Shown: positions 18,153 through 26,918 of the stretch, in pieces | Layout of the letters: every line of letters begins with the position of its first letter | Numbering within the stretch: position 1 is the stretch's first letter | Source: BP-464 sp963825415 | Lineage (GTDB): Bacteria; Actinomycetota; Thermoleophilia; Solirubrobacterales; Solirubrobacteraceae | Assembly: GCA_963825415.1 (NCBI GenBank) | Contig: CAWGTD010000009.1 | Location: forward strand, 342,559-406,558 | Direction: 5' to 3' | DNA length: 64,000 nucleotides | The notes under the pieces: model-generated | What the model saw: the letters and a program-made list of their open reading frames with translations, nothing else | What the model was told of the DNA's origin: nothing | Databases searched by the model: none | Made by a program: the position numbers and the translations under genes

Positions 18153-21100
18153 ATGACTTGCCATGCTCCGTCGCGCTGCAGCATGACCAACCACGCGCAC
18201 GAACAGCAGCTCTCGCCCTGGTGGCCGCCCGGCTTCGCCGGAGAGTTACTCGCTGCGCAGCCCGTCGACGTCATTCCGGTGGTAGGTGCGGGGGTCAGCA
18301 AGCAGGCAGGGATGCCGCTTGGAGACGAGCTTGCGCACTGGCTGGCGGCGGAGATGCCTGCGGCGGACGGCGAAGAGATCGCGTCGACGATCCGCAATAA
18401 CCCGAGGACTGTGGCCGACCGGATAGTCGGTCCAGCCGACGATCCATACGCCGAGGCGCGCTCGGTGTCCCTCCGCAAGCGCGTCGCCGACTACTGCACG
18501 CTCGAGCGGCACGATGCCGCACCCGGTCCGATGGCCCACGCCCTAGTGCGCATACCGTCACGGCTCATCGTGACGCTCAACTACGACCTGGTGATCGAGA
18601 CGGCAGCCGAACAAGCCGGCCTGGGGTCCAAGTCCTTGACTTGGCGCGACGCAGCAGAGGCCGCCACGGTTCTGATGGCCCGCGAGGTGCCCTCGCGTCT
18701 GCATGTCCTCCACGTCCACGGGTCGGTTGCACACCCAGAGACGATCGTCCTCGACCACTTCGGTTACGCGGAACTCGACGACAGCCAGATCGATGCTTTC
18801 TGGAAGACCGCGATCTTTGGACGGCGCCTCTGCCTGCTCGGGCTAACCCTGGACGAGGCCTACCTCGTCGAGAAGCTGCGGACCGACCGTGGCGGTGCGC
18901 GAGCGCACGTGATGATCGTCGATGCGACAACCGACGAAGCCATCAGCGTCGGGCGCCTGTCGATCACCAGGGAAGCTCATGGCATCGAGCGCGTGGTCCT
19001 GCCGGACGCCCCTGACGGAAGCGTGCGCTACGAAGCGATCGGTGAGTTCCTCACCCAGCTCGCCCGTCGCGGCAAGCCGATCGCCGCACGAGAGATCCCC
19101 GAGCTCGCCCCGACCATCTACTACACACCACCGTCGCTCGTGGAGCACCGCGGCGATGAGGACGAAGGTGTTGCCAGCCTGCTCGCCGAGTGGGACTTCG
19201 GCGGCCACCGACAGTTCCGACGCCTCTTCTCGGGGCGCCAGCAGTTCGCCGAGAGCGACGTCGTCCTCCACGACCGCACACTGATCGTGGGCGAGCCCGG
19301 GAGCGGGAAAAGCGAGCTGCTCCTGTCGATTGCCGCCAGCGTCCAGTTTGGCTACGACCCCGTGCTGATCCGTCTTGCCGACGTCGATGCCCGCCCGGGC
19401 GATCCGCGCCTCGTCCTCGCCCGGTGGCTAGCGGCCGGCTTCGGAGCAGCGCCGCCGGCGGACGCAGACCTGCCCCAAGCGGGGCTGCACCTGCTGCTCG
19501 ATGCCGTCGACGAGGTGCCTGCCGCCCACCACGCCGAAGTCGTCAACCGGATCCGGGAGATCGCCGACGTCTTCCCCGGTCATCGCTTCACCGTGACCAC
19601 GCGCCCGGTCGACGGGCTCGAAGGCCTCGCAGCCGGCGACTGGCAGATCCTGCGGATCATGCCGAGCCAACGCTGGCAGCACGCCTATCTGCGGCGCCGG
19701 TCGCTCGAATGGGACCGTGACATCCACCCCCACCTCGCCGGCATCGACGACGCGCGCGAGATACTTCGGCTTCCGTTCTTCCTCTCACGCGTGGTGGAGA
19801 TGCGGGACCGCGACGAACTCTCCCAGCAGCGCGACCTCTGGGGACTTCTCCAGGCGCTCGTCACGGACGCTCTCGAGCGCGAGGAGGGCCATCTTCTGCT
19901 GACCCCGGAGGACGCCAGGACCTGGCTGCGCCGCGTCGCCTTGGCCATGCTGCTCGTCGGCCGCTCGACGCTCTCAGGCAAGGAGATCGCACAGATCCAG
20001 TTACCCGCCTCGGTCGTCGGCTCCCACGAGGAGGTGTGCGAGACGCTCACTCTGCGCCTCATGCTGCGGCCCAACGGAGGCAGCGGTGATGTCGGTTTCA
20101 CCCATCGGTTCTTCGGTGCTTGCCTCGCGGCGGAGGCCCTCCAGGAGAGGGGGCCAACGCCCGAGTTGCTCGACGCGCTCGTGCCGCAGCGCTCCCCCGA
20201 GATCCGCGGCGCCCGGCTTGATGTGCTCGTCCCCGTGAGCCTGGTTATGTCGCGCGACGAGACGTGGCGGCAAGCCGTCCGTGCAACGGACCCGATTGCC
20301 GCTGCACGGTCGACACCCCAGGACGCCTCCTCAGCCGAGCGTGCGTCGGCGGCACGAGCGCTGTGGGATCGATACGTCGACTGGCGGGTCTGGATTTGGG
20401 GCAGGCACGTTCCCGACCTCGCGGAGGACTCGCGCTCGCTGGGCCGTCTTCTTGCCGCGGCGGACCTCGCCGACCTCAAGGAAGAGATCGAAGCGGCGAT
20501 TGATGCCCCCGACCGAGTGCTGCAGGGCAACGCCGTCGCCGTTCTGTCGCATACCGGCGACCGGGGCATCGAACCCATGCTGCGCCGCCTGATTGAAGAC
20601 GACGAACGCGACACGGTTGTCCGCCGGGAAGCGGCGAGCGCGGCGCGGCGCCTCCAGCTCACCGGCCTCCTCGACGCGATCGTCGAGCGCGCAATCTCCA
20701 GCAATGACGATGTCGAGGTCCAAGACTGCTCCGCGGTGGCGATGAGCCTCGCGCCGACCGACGATTTAGTCAGTACGGCGAACCGGCTACTGGATAGCTC
20801 GAGCGACTCGGCGCACATCTATGCCCTCACACGGCTTCAGGACCGGGCTTCGCCTCGGCAGCAGATCGCGGTGCTCGCCAACCTCGCCGCGCGCGACCTC
20901 GACCGCTACCGGCGCGAGAGCGAGATGCTGCTCGACGCGGTCGACAAGCTGGAGAGTTCCGACGAAGAGATCGCCGAGGACGTCGGGTACGCCGCCGCGG
21001 CGTGGCGCATTGACGAGGAGTCGGTTCGTGCGCTCGCCTGCCGGCACCGAAACGCCTTCGCGCAAGGCATGGGGAGCGCCGTCCGCGACGAACGCGCGTT

Positions 21101-22322
21101 CCTACTGGACGTCTTCGCGCTCGCGGAGCTGTTCTCCGTCGAGGAGCTCGTAGCCGCGGGCTGGCCGCGGGAGTTCACGGGCAAGCTCACCGAGGCGCGC
21201 TGCGCCCGCGAGGCACGTGCCGCTCTCGGACCCGATCCCGAGATCCAGGACCCGTCATATGACGACCCATCCGAAGACGAAGATCCCACGCTGGCCGAGC
21301 TGCTCGAGCGGCCGCGAGACGAGCACACCGACTGGCTAATCACCCACAACAGCAACTTCTTCTCGCGTCAGGCCGCCGAGCTTTCGGAGCACCTGCGGCG
21401 CGACCTCGCCGCGCGGCTCGATGAATGGTGGCCCGACGAGCCGTTCGCGTCGACCGTGACCTGGCGATCGCGGTCGGGCGGTGGAGCCTCCTGGAGCATG
21501 CGCAACGAGGCGGCGGGCTGGGTTTGGTACGGGCCGCCGCTCGACAAGGACCTCAACGCCGAGCAATGGGCGCAGATCGCCGGGTCGGGGGTCGTGCCCT
21601 TCGACGAGCAGCTGCAATGGCTCCAGCGCCACCACTCGCCACAGGCGTCCGAACGCCTCGCTGGCCTGCTCACGGAGGACACCGGCGAGTTCTGGTACCC
21701 CGCCCTTCGCGCGATCCCCGAGGAGGCCGAACTGCCGGATGCGCTCATCGAGGCGCTGCTAACCCACCTGCGTGACGCCAAGCGCCACGAGATCGACTAC
21801 ATCGCCAAGCGGTTGGCCACCGTCGGCCTCGCTCACGTCCGCCGGCTGGCTGCGATCTCTCCGGAGTTCGCAGCCACAGTCCAGCCCGTGCTCGCCCGCC
21901 GCGGCGACCCCGACGCGGTCGCCACAATGCTAGCCACGCTCGAGCGTGCCGTGCGCAAGCGTGAGTGGGTCGACGCCGACGACATGGACTGGCTCGACGG
22001 CGTCGGCACTGACGTGCGATGGCTGCCGCGGCTTTTCGGCCTGCTGCGCTCCGCCTTCACCACGCCACCGCCCACACGGCCGGGGCTCGGGATCTCCAGC
22101 GCCGTCCTGTCGGCCATCTACCGGATCGGCGTGCGGCATCCCGACGAGGCTGTCGCCGGCTACGACAAGCTGTTCGAGGTCGACGACGAGTGCCGGTGGC
22201 TGCGGTCCAGCCGTGAGGAGATCGTGCAGACGGCGCTGGCCCACGAAGGCGTCGACGCCGCCCGGCGCGCCTGCGCCGCCGAGGCGCTCCCCTACTTGAT
22301 TGCGGAGAGCGTCGACGGATAA
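18153..22322 (+). CDS. SIR2-STAND NTPase, antiphage-defence type (Avs5/NLR-like)
   Basis: A 1389-aa three-part protein. Residues about 30-290 are a SIR2-like NADase: VVGAGVSKQAG, VTLNYDLVIE (about 139) and HVHGS (about 186) match the NAD-binding and catalytic motifs. Residues about 370-640 are a NACHT/STAND NTPase with Walker A GEPGSGKS (about 380) and Walker B LLLDAVDEVP (about 447). The rest is helical repeat-like sequence (HEAT-type RRLIEDDERDTVVRREAASA), the expected sensor. By analogy with AVAST type V and other SIR2-NLRs, phage protein recognition would trigger oligomerisation and NAD+ depletion. The frame is intact over 4.2 kb, unlike the integrase. An ATG ten codons downstream (18,183) is an alternative start. 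The exact family assignment is inferred. Confidence 0.85.
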   Translation: MTCHAPSRCSMTNHAHEQQLSPWWPPGFAGELLAAQPVDVIPVVGAGVSKQAGMPLGDELAHWLAAEMPAADGEEIASTIRNNPRTVADRIVGPADDPYAEARSVSLRKRVADYCTLERHDAAPGPMAHALVRIPSRLIVTLNYDLVIETAAEQAGLGSKSLTWRDAAEAATVLMAREVPSRLHVLHVHGSVAHPETIVLDHFGYAELDDSQIDAFWKTAIFGRRLCLLGLTLDEAYLVEKLRTDRGGARAHVMIVDATTDEAISVGRLSITREAHGIERVVLPDAPDGSVRYEAIGEFLTQLARRGKPIAAREIPELAPTIYYTPPSLVEHRGDEDEGVASLLAEWDFGGHRQFRRLFSGRQQFAESDVVLHDRTLIVGEPGSGKSELLLSIAASVQFGYDPVLIRLADVDARPGDPRLVLARWLAAGFGAAPPADADLPQAGLHLLLDAVDEVPAAHHAEVVNRIREIADVFPGHRFTVTTRPVDGLEGLAAGDWQILRIMPSQRWQHAYLRRRSLEWDRDIHPHLAGIDDAREILRLPFFLSRVVEMRDRDELSQQRDLWGLLQALVTDALEREEGHLLLTPEDARTWLRRVALAMLLVGRSTLSGKEIAQIQLPASVVGSHEEVCETLTLRLMLRPNGGSGDVGFTHRFFGACLAAEALQERGPTPELLDALVPQRSPEIRGARLDVLVPVSLVMSRDETWRQAVRATDPIAAARSTPQDASSAERASAARALWDRYVDWRVWIWGRHVPDLAEDSRSLGRLLAAADLADLKEEIEAAIDAPDRVLQGNAVAVLSHTGDRGIEPMLRRLIEDDERDTVVRREAASAARRLQLTGLLDAIVERAISSNDDVEVQDCSAVAMSLAPTDDLVSTANRLLDSSSDSAHIYALTRLQDRASPRQQIAVLANLAARDLDRYRRESEMLLDAVDKLESSDEEIAEDVGYAAAAWRIDEESVRALACRHRNAFAQGMGSAVRDERAFLLDVFALAELFSVEELVAAGWPREFTGKLTEARCAREARAALGPDPEIQDPSYDDPSEDEDPTLAELLERPRDEHTDWLITHNSNFFSRQAAELSEHLRRDLAARLDEWWPDEPFASTVTWRSRSGGGASWSMRNEAAGWVWYGPPLDKDLNAEQWAQIAGSGVVPFDEQLQWLQRHHSPQASERLAGLLTEDTGEFWYPALRAIPEEAELPDALIEALLTHLRDAKRHEIDYIAKRLATVGLAHVRRLAAISPEFAATVQPVLARRGDPDAVATMLATLERAVRKREWVDADDMDWLDGVGTDVRWLPRLFGLLRSAFTTPPPTRPGLGISSAVLSAIYRIGVRHPDEAVAGYDKLFEVDDECRWLRSSREEIVQTALAHEGVDAARRACAAEALPYLIAESVDG

Positions 22323-22405
22323 CACGGCTCGCGGGCTCGGCAAAGAGGTAAACACGGTCCTCCGGTCGCGCACGCGTTCTCGGCGACCGGTAGCGTCGCC
22401 GCACG

Positions 22406-22771
22406 ATGTTTTTACGCTCGCTGACCCTCACAGTCTCTGACGACGAGCTCGAGCTACCGGGACGGTACGACGCGGCCGCGGCCTGTCGGATGGATGCCCG
22501 GGGCACGCCCGCCGTCCTCTCTGCAGCGGCGACGCACACGGGCACCGAGACCAAGGGGATGCGCGACCCAGCCGATGTCGACGACGAACCCGGCACGCGG
22601 CACTACCTAGTCTCCACCGTCACCAAGGAGGCGGGGCGCGATCGGGACCCCGAAGCCTCCACGATCAGCATGACCATCACGAAAACCGGCGGGGGTCGGG
22701 ACACCGACGACGAACGCGCCGGGCTGCGTGAGCTGGGCACCCAAACCCGCGGAGGGCGCGACACGGACTAA
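22406..22771 (+). CDS. Putative graspetide (omega-ester RiPP) precursor with four core repeats
   Basis: A 121-aa peptide directly before an ATP-grasp ligase gene (nine bases). Residues 1-42 look like a leader. The rest has four copies of a motif T-x-T-K/R, then one to four residues, then R-D and a further Asp: TETKGMRDPAD (47-57), TVTKEAGRDRD (71-81), TITKTGGGRDTD (90-101) and TQTRGGRDTD (112-121, ending exactly at the C-terminus). In graspetides, ATP-grasp enzymes join Thr/Ser hydroxyls to Asp/Glu side chains, so each repeat could become a separate macrocyclic hairpin. The peptide has no signal sequence and no cysteine in the repeats. It is 83 bp downstream of the SIR2-STAND gene. Confidence 0.75.
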   Translation: MFLRSLTLTVSDDELELPGRYDAAAACRMDARGTPAVLSAAATHTGTETKGMRDPADVDDEPGTRHYLVSTVTKEAGRDRDPEASTISMTITKTGGGRDTDDERAGLRELGTQTRGGRDTD

Positions 22772-22780
22772 GAGGCCGCG

Positions 22781-23743
22781 GTGATCGCCCTCGTCACCAA
22801 CCGTGCGGACATGACCGCCGACTGGCTTGTGCAGGAGCTCGGCCGGCGCGACTGCGAGTTCGTGCGTATCAACAGCGAGGACTTCCCCGCGCAATGCTCG
22901 GTGGTCTGGCACGACCGTGGTGGCCGGCTGACGTCCGACGAGATCGACTTCGACGCCAGCGAGCTCGCGGCCGTCTGGTGGCGGCGGTCGATCGCGCCTG
23001 TTCTCGAGCCCGCCGGGCGTACTCCCGGCGAGCACGACTGGGCACTCAGCGAAGCCCACGCGGCATGGCAGGGTTTCTGGCGCACGGTCGACGCCCACTG
23101 GGTCAACCACCCCGACGCAAACTTGGCCGCGGACCACAAAATGGTCCAGCTGCGCGCCGCCGCCGCCGTCGGGCTGGCCGTCCCCGCCACCCTAATCACA
23201 AACGACCCGGCTGCGGCGCACGCTTTCGGCGACGCGCATCCAGACGTCATCTGCAAGGCCGGGCGCTCCGGATTAATCCACGACGATGATCCCGACAAGC
23301 CAAGTCGTCTGCTCTACACCCAGTTGCTCACGGACTCCGCTCGCGACCGCCTGGACGACGTGGGCCCCGAGCCCTATTTGCTCCAGCAGGCCATCGACAA
23401 GCGCTATGACGTTCGCGTGACCGTGATTGGCGACCAGGCGTTCGGCTGCCGGATCGACAGTCAGCAGGCGCCGGGGGCCCAGACGGACTGGCGGGCGGGA
23501 AACCTCGCGGAGTTGCCGCATGACCCGATCGAGCTACCCCCGTGGATCGGCGAACGCTGCGTGACGCTCACGCAGAGGTTCGGGCTGCGCTTCGCCGCCG
23601 TCGACCTCGCGGTCACGCCCGACGGGGGATGGACGTTCTTCGAGATCAACCCCAATGGCCAGTGGGCCTGGATCGAGCAGCTGACTGGACAACCTCTCGC
23701 CGCTGCCCTGGCCGACGAGCTCACGACGGTGCCTACCACGTGA
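22781..23743 (+). CDS. MvdC/MvdD-like ATP-grasp ligase (graspetide synthetase candidate)
   Basis: 320 aa. The N-terminal block (VTNRADMTADWLVQELGRR, then VRINSEDFP) is the pre-ATP-grasp domain of the MvdC/MvdD ribosomal-peptide maturases. The ATP-grasp fold follows: a lysine in KMVQLRAAAAVGLAVPATLI, CKAGRSG, LLQQAIDKRYDVRVTVIGD, and the Mg-binding end DLAVTPDGGWTFFEINPNGQW (an E-x-N). These enzymes use ATP to form ester or amide links between side chains of a precursor peptide. The adjacent 121-aa repeat peptide is the obvious substrate. Start GTG at 22,781. The stop overlaps the next gene's start in a GTGA. Confidence 0.85.
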   Translation: MIALVTNRADMTADWLVQELGRRDCEFVRINSEDFPAQCSVVWHDRGGRLTSDEIDFDASELAAVWWRRSIAPVLEPAGRTPGEHDWALSEAHAAWQGFWRTVDAHWVNHPDANLAADHKMVQLRAAAAVGLAVPATLITNDPAAAHAFGDAHPDVICKAGRSGLIHDDDPDKPSRLLYTQLLTDSARDRLDDVGPEPYLLQQAIDKRYDVRVTVIGDQAFGCRIDSQQAPGAQTDWRAGNLAELPHDPIELPPWIGERCVTLTQRFGLRFAAVDLAVTPDGGWTFFEINPNGQWAWIEQLTGQPLAAALADELTTVPTT

Positions 23744-24594
23744 CCACCGTCCCGGAGGGCGACCCCGGCGGAATGGCGCTGCCGCCGGAGCCGAATCCCG
23801 ACACGGGACCGATCACCCGATCGCCGGACCTCGAGCGCCTGCGCAGCCGGCGCGCCAAGGTGCCGAAATGGCTGCGTCGCTCTTACGACTACGCCTTCGT
23901 GCCCGCCGAGGTGCCCGAGGAGTACACCGAGGCACTCGACGACGTGCACGCCAGGCTGTCGGATGGGAGCGCCACGCCCGACGGGCCGCGGATCCTCGCC
24001 GACGCCCAGGCCTACTTCGACGAGGCGGCCGCCCGGATCGACAGCGCCGAGCGGCGCGCCACGACCCTGCAGGGGACCATCGCGATCGCCGCGACCCTCG
24101 TCGTCGGCGGTGCTGGGCTCCTTTTGGACACCAACAAGGTCCCCGACCAGACGTGGCGGATCGCCTTCGTCCTCGTCCTCGCGCTCTTCGTGGTGTGTCT
24201 TGTGGGATGCGCGATGCGCGCCCTCGGCGTCACCGGGCGAGCCTTCGAATACCTGATGCCAGGCTTCTCTCGCATCCCTGACCGCGCCGCCAAGGACGGC
24301 AACGACGCCGATGTCTGGCGCGCAGCCGAGCTACTGCGGGCGGGAGGTGTCGCCAGCGAGATCGCAGCGGTGAAGGTCGGACTGCTGCGGTCGGCTGCAT
24401 GGTGGCTACGCGGCGCCTTGGGCATGCTCGCTGTCCTCGCCGTGCTGCTCGCGGTGCACGGCGCGACGACATCGAGAGCGCGGGACGCCCGCCCGCCCCA
24501 GTTGACGACACCGGTCACCGTCACCGTCCCCGTGCAGACGATCACCGTGCCACCCGCCGGACCGCGCGACCGATCGCCCGCCCCGCATCCGTAA
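23740..24594 (+). CDS. Three-TM membrane protein coupled to the ATP-grasp gene
   Basis: 284 aa, family not recognised. A cytoplasmic-looking N-terminal half with a helix (DAQAYFDEAAARIDSAERRA) precedes a tight pair of membrane helices at about 107-127 and 135-158. A third helix lies at about 217-240, then a short Pro/Thr-rich end. The start is a GTG at 23,740 that shares four bases with the ATP-grasp stop, so the two are translated together. Possible roles are export of, or immunity to, the modified peptide, or a membrane-acting effector; the helix-then-2TM layout recalls SLATT or Pycsar-type effectors, but no motif proves it. It is not an ABC transporter. Confidence 0.7.
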   Translation: MTTVPEGDPGGMALPPEPNPDTGPITRSPDLERLRSRRAKVPKWLRRSYDYAFVPAEVPEEYTEALDDVHARLSDGSATPDGPRILADAQAYFDEAAARIDSAERRATTLQGTIAIAATLVVGGAGLLLDTNKVPDQTWRIAFVLVLALFVVCLVGCAMRALGVTGRAFEYLMPGFSRIPDRAAKDGNDADVWRAAELLRAGGVASEIAAVKVGLLRSAAWWLRGALGMLAVLAVLLAVHGATTSRARDARPPQLTTPVTVTVPVQTITVPPAGPRDRSPAPHP

Positions 24595-24637
24595 CCCATG
24601 TAGGCGGGCAAGCAGTCCTTCTCCGTTGGACCCTCCG

Positions 24638-25687
24638 CTACCGGCGAGCCTCGATCGCTGTTTCGACCGCGCCGCAGAGCCCGTCGATATCGGCGTAGCG
24701 GACGATGACGCAGCCTTCGGGTACCAGGCCGAAGTTCGTCACGAGCTGCGTCATCCCGCTGTCGGCGGTGACAATGTCGCAGCGCGCCAGGCCGTGGGTG
24801 AGATGCATGATGTCGTAGCCGTCGCCGCGCTTGGCCTTTCGCCCCGGCGTATGGATCAGCGCACTGCGCAGCAAGGGCGGGTAGCGAAGCGATGGCTTGG
24901 TCCTCAGCGCGTCGGAGGCGACGAACTCCTTGGGGCGTTCGCGCAGTTCGGGAAACCGATTGACAAGATGCTCGATCTTCGTCTTGCGCACTGAGAAGGC
25001 CATGAAACGGTCGAGCTTCGAGCCGGGCTCGAAATCTTCGATATCGCTGAGCCATTCGGAGACGAGCAGTTGCTGGCGCTCGTCAAGCATCCGGGCGAAG
25101 TCGTCGGCGTCGTAGAGAGGCCCGAGCTTCCAACGCAACATCTGGTCAAACTCAAGCTCCACTTGCTCGTCGAAGGTCAGCGTTTTCGCTCGCGCCGCCT
25201 CGTAGGCAGCTTGCAGCGTCGCCTCCTTGCCCTTTTCGTGGTCAACTTCCGCGCGCCGCTGGTCGTCGGGCGGGAAGTACGCGTTGATTGCCAGTCCGCC
25301 GGCGAAGATCTCATCGAGACCGGCGTGAGGGTCGTTGTCGAACGCCTCCTCCCACAGAGGACCCGGTTCGAGGCCGAGGAACTCCTGGGCGGCGGCGTAG
25401 ATCTCCGCGTCGACCACGGACTCCATATCCGCGAAACCAATCCCGAGGGAGAGCTCAAAGCCGAGCTTGATGATCTCCTCCCAGTCGCGGCCGTGCAGCG
25501 TCTCGCCTCGGTGCTCAACCGACTGTGGACAGATCACCTCGCCGGCGCGGGCCGCTTGGCGCAGCAGGTCGCGCGCGCGAGCAAAGCTCTCGTCGGAAAC
25601 CAAGGACTGCATCGTCGAGTGATCGAGATAGGCGAGAACCCGCGGGCCGGGCGGGCGGCGGCGGAGCCGCGTCACGCGATCGCTCAT
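24638..25687 (-). CDS. PIN-like domain protein (candidate nuclease)
   Basis: About 349 aa. The N-terminus has VLAYLDHSTMQSLV and the C-terminus has DGYDIMHLTHGLARCDIVTADSGM. These match the first and the later acidic motifs of PIN-like nucleases (compare the common D..DI.HL...CD...T.D pattern). The long middle is helical. If the fold is right, it would cut RNA with a metal ion. The start is taken as the ATG at 25,687, because the 27 codons upstream are basic and unlike the rest. It is convergent with the graspetide operon and divergent from the next gene. It could be a defence component or a toxin; no antitoxin is recognised. Confidence 0.65.
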   Translation of the reverse strand: MSDRVTRLRRRPPGPRVLAYLDHSTMQSLVSDESFARARDLLRQAARAGEVICPQSVEHRGETLHGRDWEEIIKLGFELSLGIGFADMESVVDAEIYAAAQEFLGLEPGPLWEEAFDNDPHAGLDEIFAGGLAINAYFPPDDQRRAEVDHEKGKEATLQAAYEAARAKTLTFDEQVELEFDQMLRWKLGPLYDADDFARMLDERQQLLVSEWLSDIEDFEPGSKLDRFMAFSVRKTKIEHLVNRFPELRERPKEFVASDALRTKPSLRYPPLLRSALIHTPGRKAKRGDGYDIMHLTHGLARCDIVTADSGMTQLVTNFGLVPEGCVIVRYADIDGLCGAVETAIEARR

Positions 25688-25823
25688 AACTTGATGATCG
25701 TCGGGGAGGCGGAGCGAACGGCGGGCGCGATCCCGGCTCCACCGTGCGTCGGCGAGCCCGGACTGCATGCCTTACAGAGCTCGAATGCCGCGGCTCACCA
25801 GGCTCTTTAGGCTGCTCACGTAG

Positions 25824-26579
25824 ATGCCAGCGGACCCCGATCGTGGCTCAGTCGGCGCAGCGGCCGGCCGAATCATTATTAAGACGGTTGGCGGGCTGGC
25901 AGGGCCCGTAAGTGCGTTCGTCGCAGCTTTCGGCGAAGAGGTCTGGGATCGCTGGCTCGGTGATATGCAAGGCCGCACCTTCTCGCGAGCCGAGGCCGCT
26001 CGACTAGAGAGAGCGCTACCAGCTGCGCTGGAGGAGGTAGCGCGACGCGTCGATGGCGGCGAGGGGGTTGATGAAGACTTCCTGAGGGGGACCGGCTCGG
26101 GGCGCAGCAACGCGGAACAGGTTCTCGAGACCGGGATCCTGGCCGCGGCCGAGACGCACGATGACCGCAAGGCCGAGTACATCGGGAACCTTGTGGGCGG
26201 GGTCGCATTCGCCGGTGAGGTCGGGTTCGGTCCTCTACGCACGGCTGAAGCCCTGATGCTGATCGCTCAAGCGCGTGATCTGACCTACCGCCAGTACGTA
26301 TTGCTTGCGCTTATCCACGAGGGAGTGAACCGCGGTGCGCCATACGACTGCCCGATGGTCCTTGGGCCGCTGTTGATGGAGGTCGATGGCCTCTACCGGC
26401 AGGGCATGGTGGCCCAAGGCGCCGAACTACCCGCCCATCCGCTGGAGATCCGCTGGCCCGACCTGCACGTCACGGACAACGGTGTCGTGCTGTACGAGCT
26501 GATGTTGCTGGCGTCGCTGGACGGCGACCACAGGCGCGAGGTATTGGAGGCCGTTGACCTCGCCCACCGCACGGCCTAA
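25824..26579 (+). CDS. Hypothetical protein at the right end of the element
   Basis: 251 aa, family not recognised. A short hydrophobic stretch near the N-terminus (IIIKTVGGLAGPVSAFVAAF) is borderline for a membrane helix. The middle has THDDRKAEYIGNLVGGVAF, which resembles a conserved block of helical accessory proteins with this arrangement. The C-terminal half is predicted helical (TYRQYVLLALIHEGVN). It is the last gene before the right attachment repeat and is divergent from the PIN-like gene. Codon use is less GC3-biased than the chromosome, in line with acquired DNA. Confidence 0.65.
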   Translation: MPADPDRGSVGAAAGRIIIKTVGGLAGPVSAFVAAFGEEVWDRWLGDMQGRTFSRAEAARLERALPAALEEVARRVDGGEGVDEDFLRGTGSGRSNAEQVLETGILAAAETHDDRKAEYIGNLVGGVAFAGEVGFGPLRTAEALMLIAQARDLTYRQYVLLALIHEGVNRGAPYDCPMVLGPLLMEVDGLYRQGMVAQGAELPAHPLEIRWPDLHVTDNGVVLYELMLLASLDGDHRREVLEAVDLAHRTA

Positions 26580-26854
26580 GCGACCACTCGCGCCCCCGCT
26601 TTGCACGACGAGGAAGTCGCATCGCCTCCGTTGCTGGTGCCGGGCTGGCCGCTCGTCGTGCCCGTGAACCGGCGGCTCGGGACGTCACACCACACGACGT
26701 GAATCCGGTGCCCATGAGGTGCCCACAAAACGCGTCTCAGAGCCGGAAATAGTCGAGCACCACAAAATCTGCGATCTGCGAAATCCCCAGTAATTCCGGG
26801 CTGTTTCGTGATACCGTCGTTCCCATGGTGCCGCCGAATTCGGCGGCTGGCCGA
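26580..26854. other. Gene-free right end of the element with a perfect palindrome
   Basis: No convincing gene lies between 26,580 and 26,918. The stretch is less GC-rich than its surroundings around 26,750-26,820. GCCGCCGAATTCGGCGGC at 26,830-26,847 is a perfect 18-bp palindrome seven bases before the right attachment core. GAGGTGCCCA occurs here (about 26,715) and at the left end (about 13,998), preceded in both by CCCAC or CCCAT. These are candidate integrase arm or accessory sites. Confidence 0.55.
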
Positions 26855-26897
26855 GTACTACATCTAGCGCAGCATCAGAAGACCCTGCAAAATCGCG
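26855..26897 (+). repeat. Right attachment-site repeat (attR-like)
   Basis: GTACTACATCTAG (26,855-26,867) repeats the end of the Rrf2 gene exactly, with the CAGC block just behind it and CCCTGCAAAATCGCG (26,883-26,897) matching the left repeat except for one extra A. The bases before it do not encode an Rrf2 protein. This defines an element of about 12.9 kb between the two copies. Confidence 0.75.
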
Positions 26898-26918
26898 GGC
26901 ACGCCGGAGTCGGTCGGC

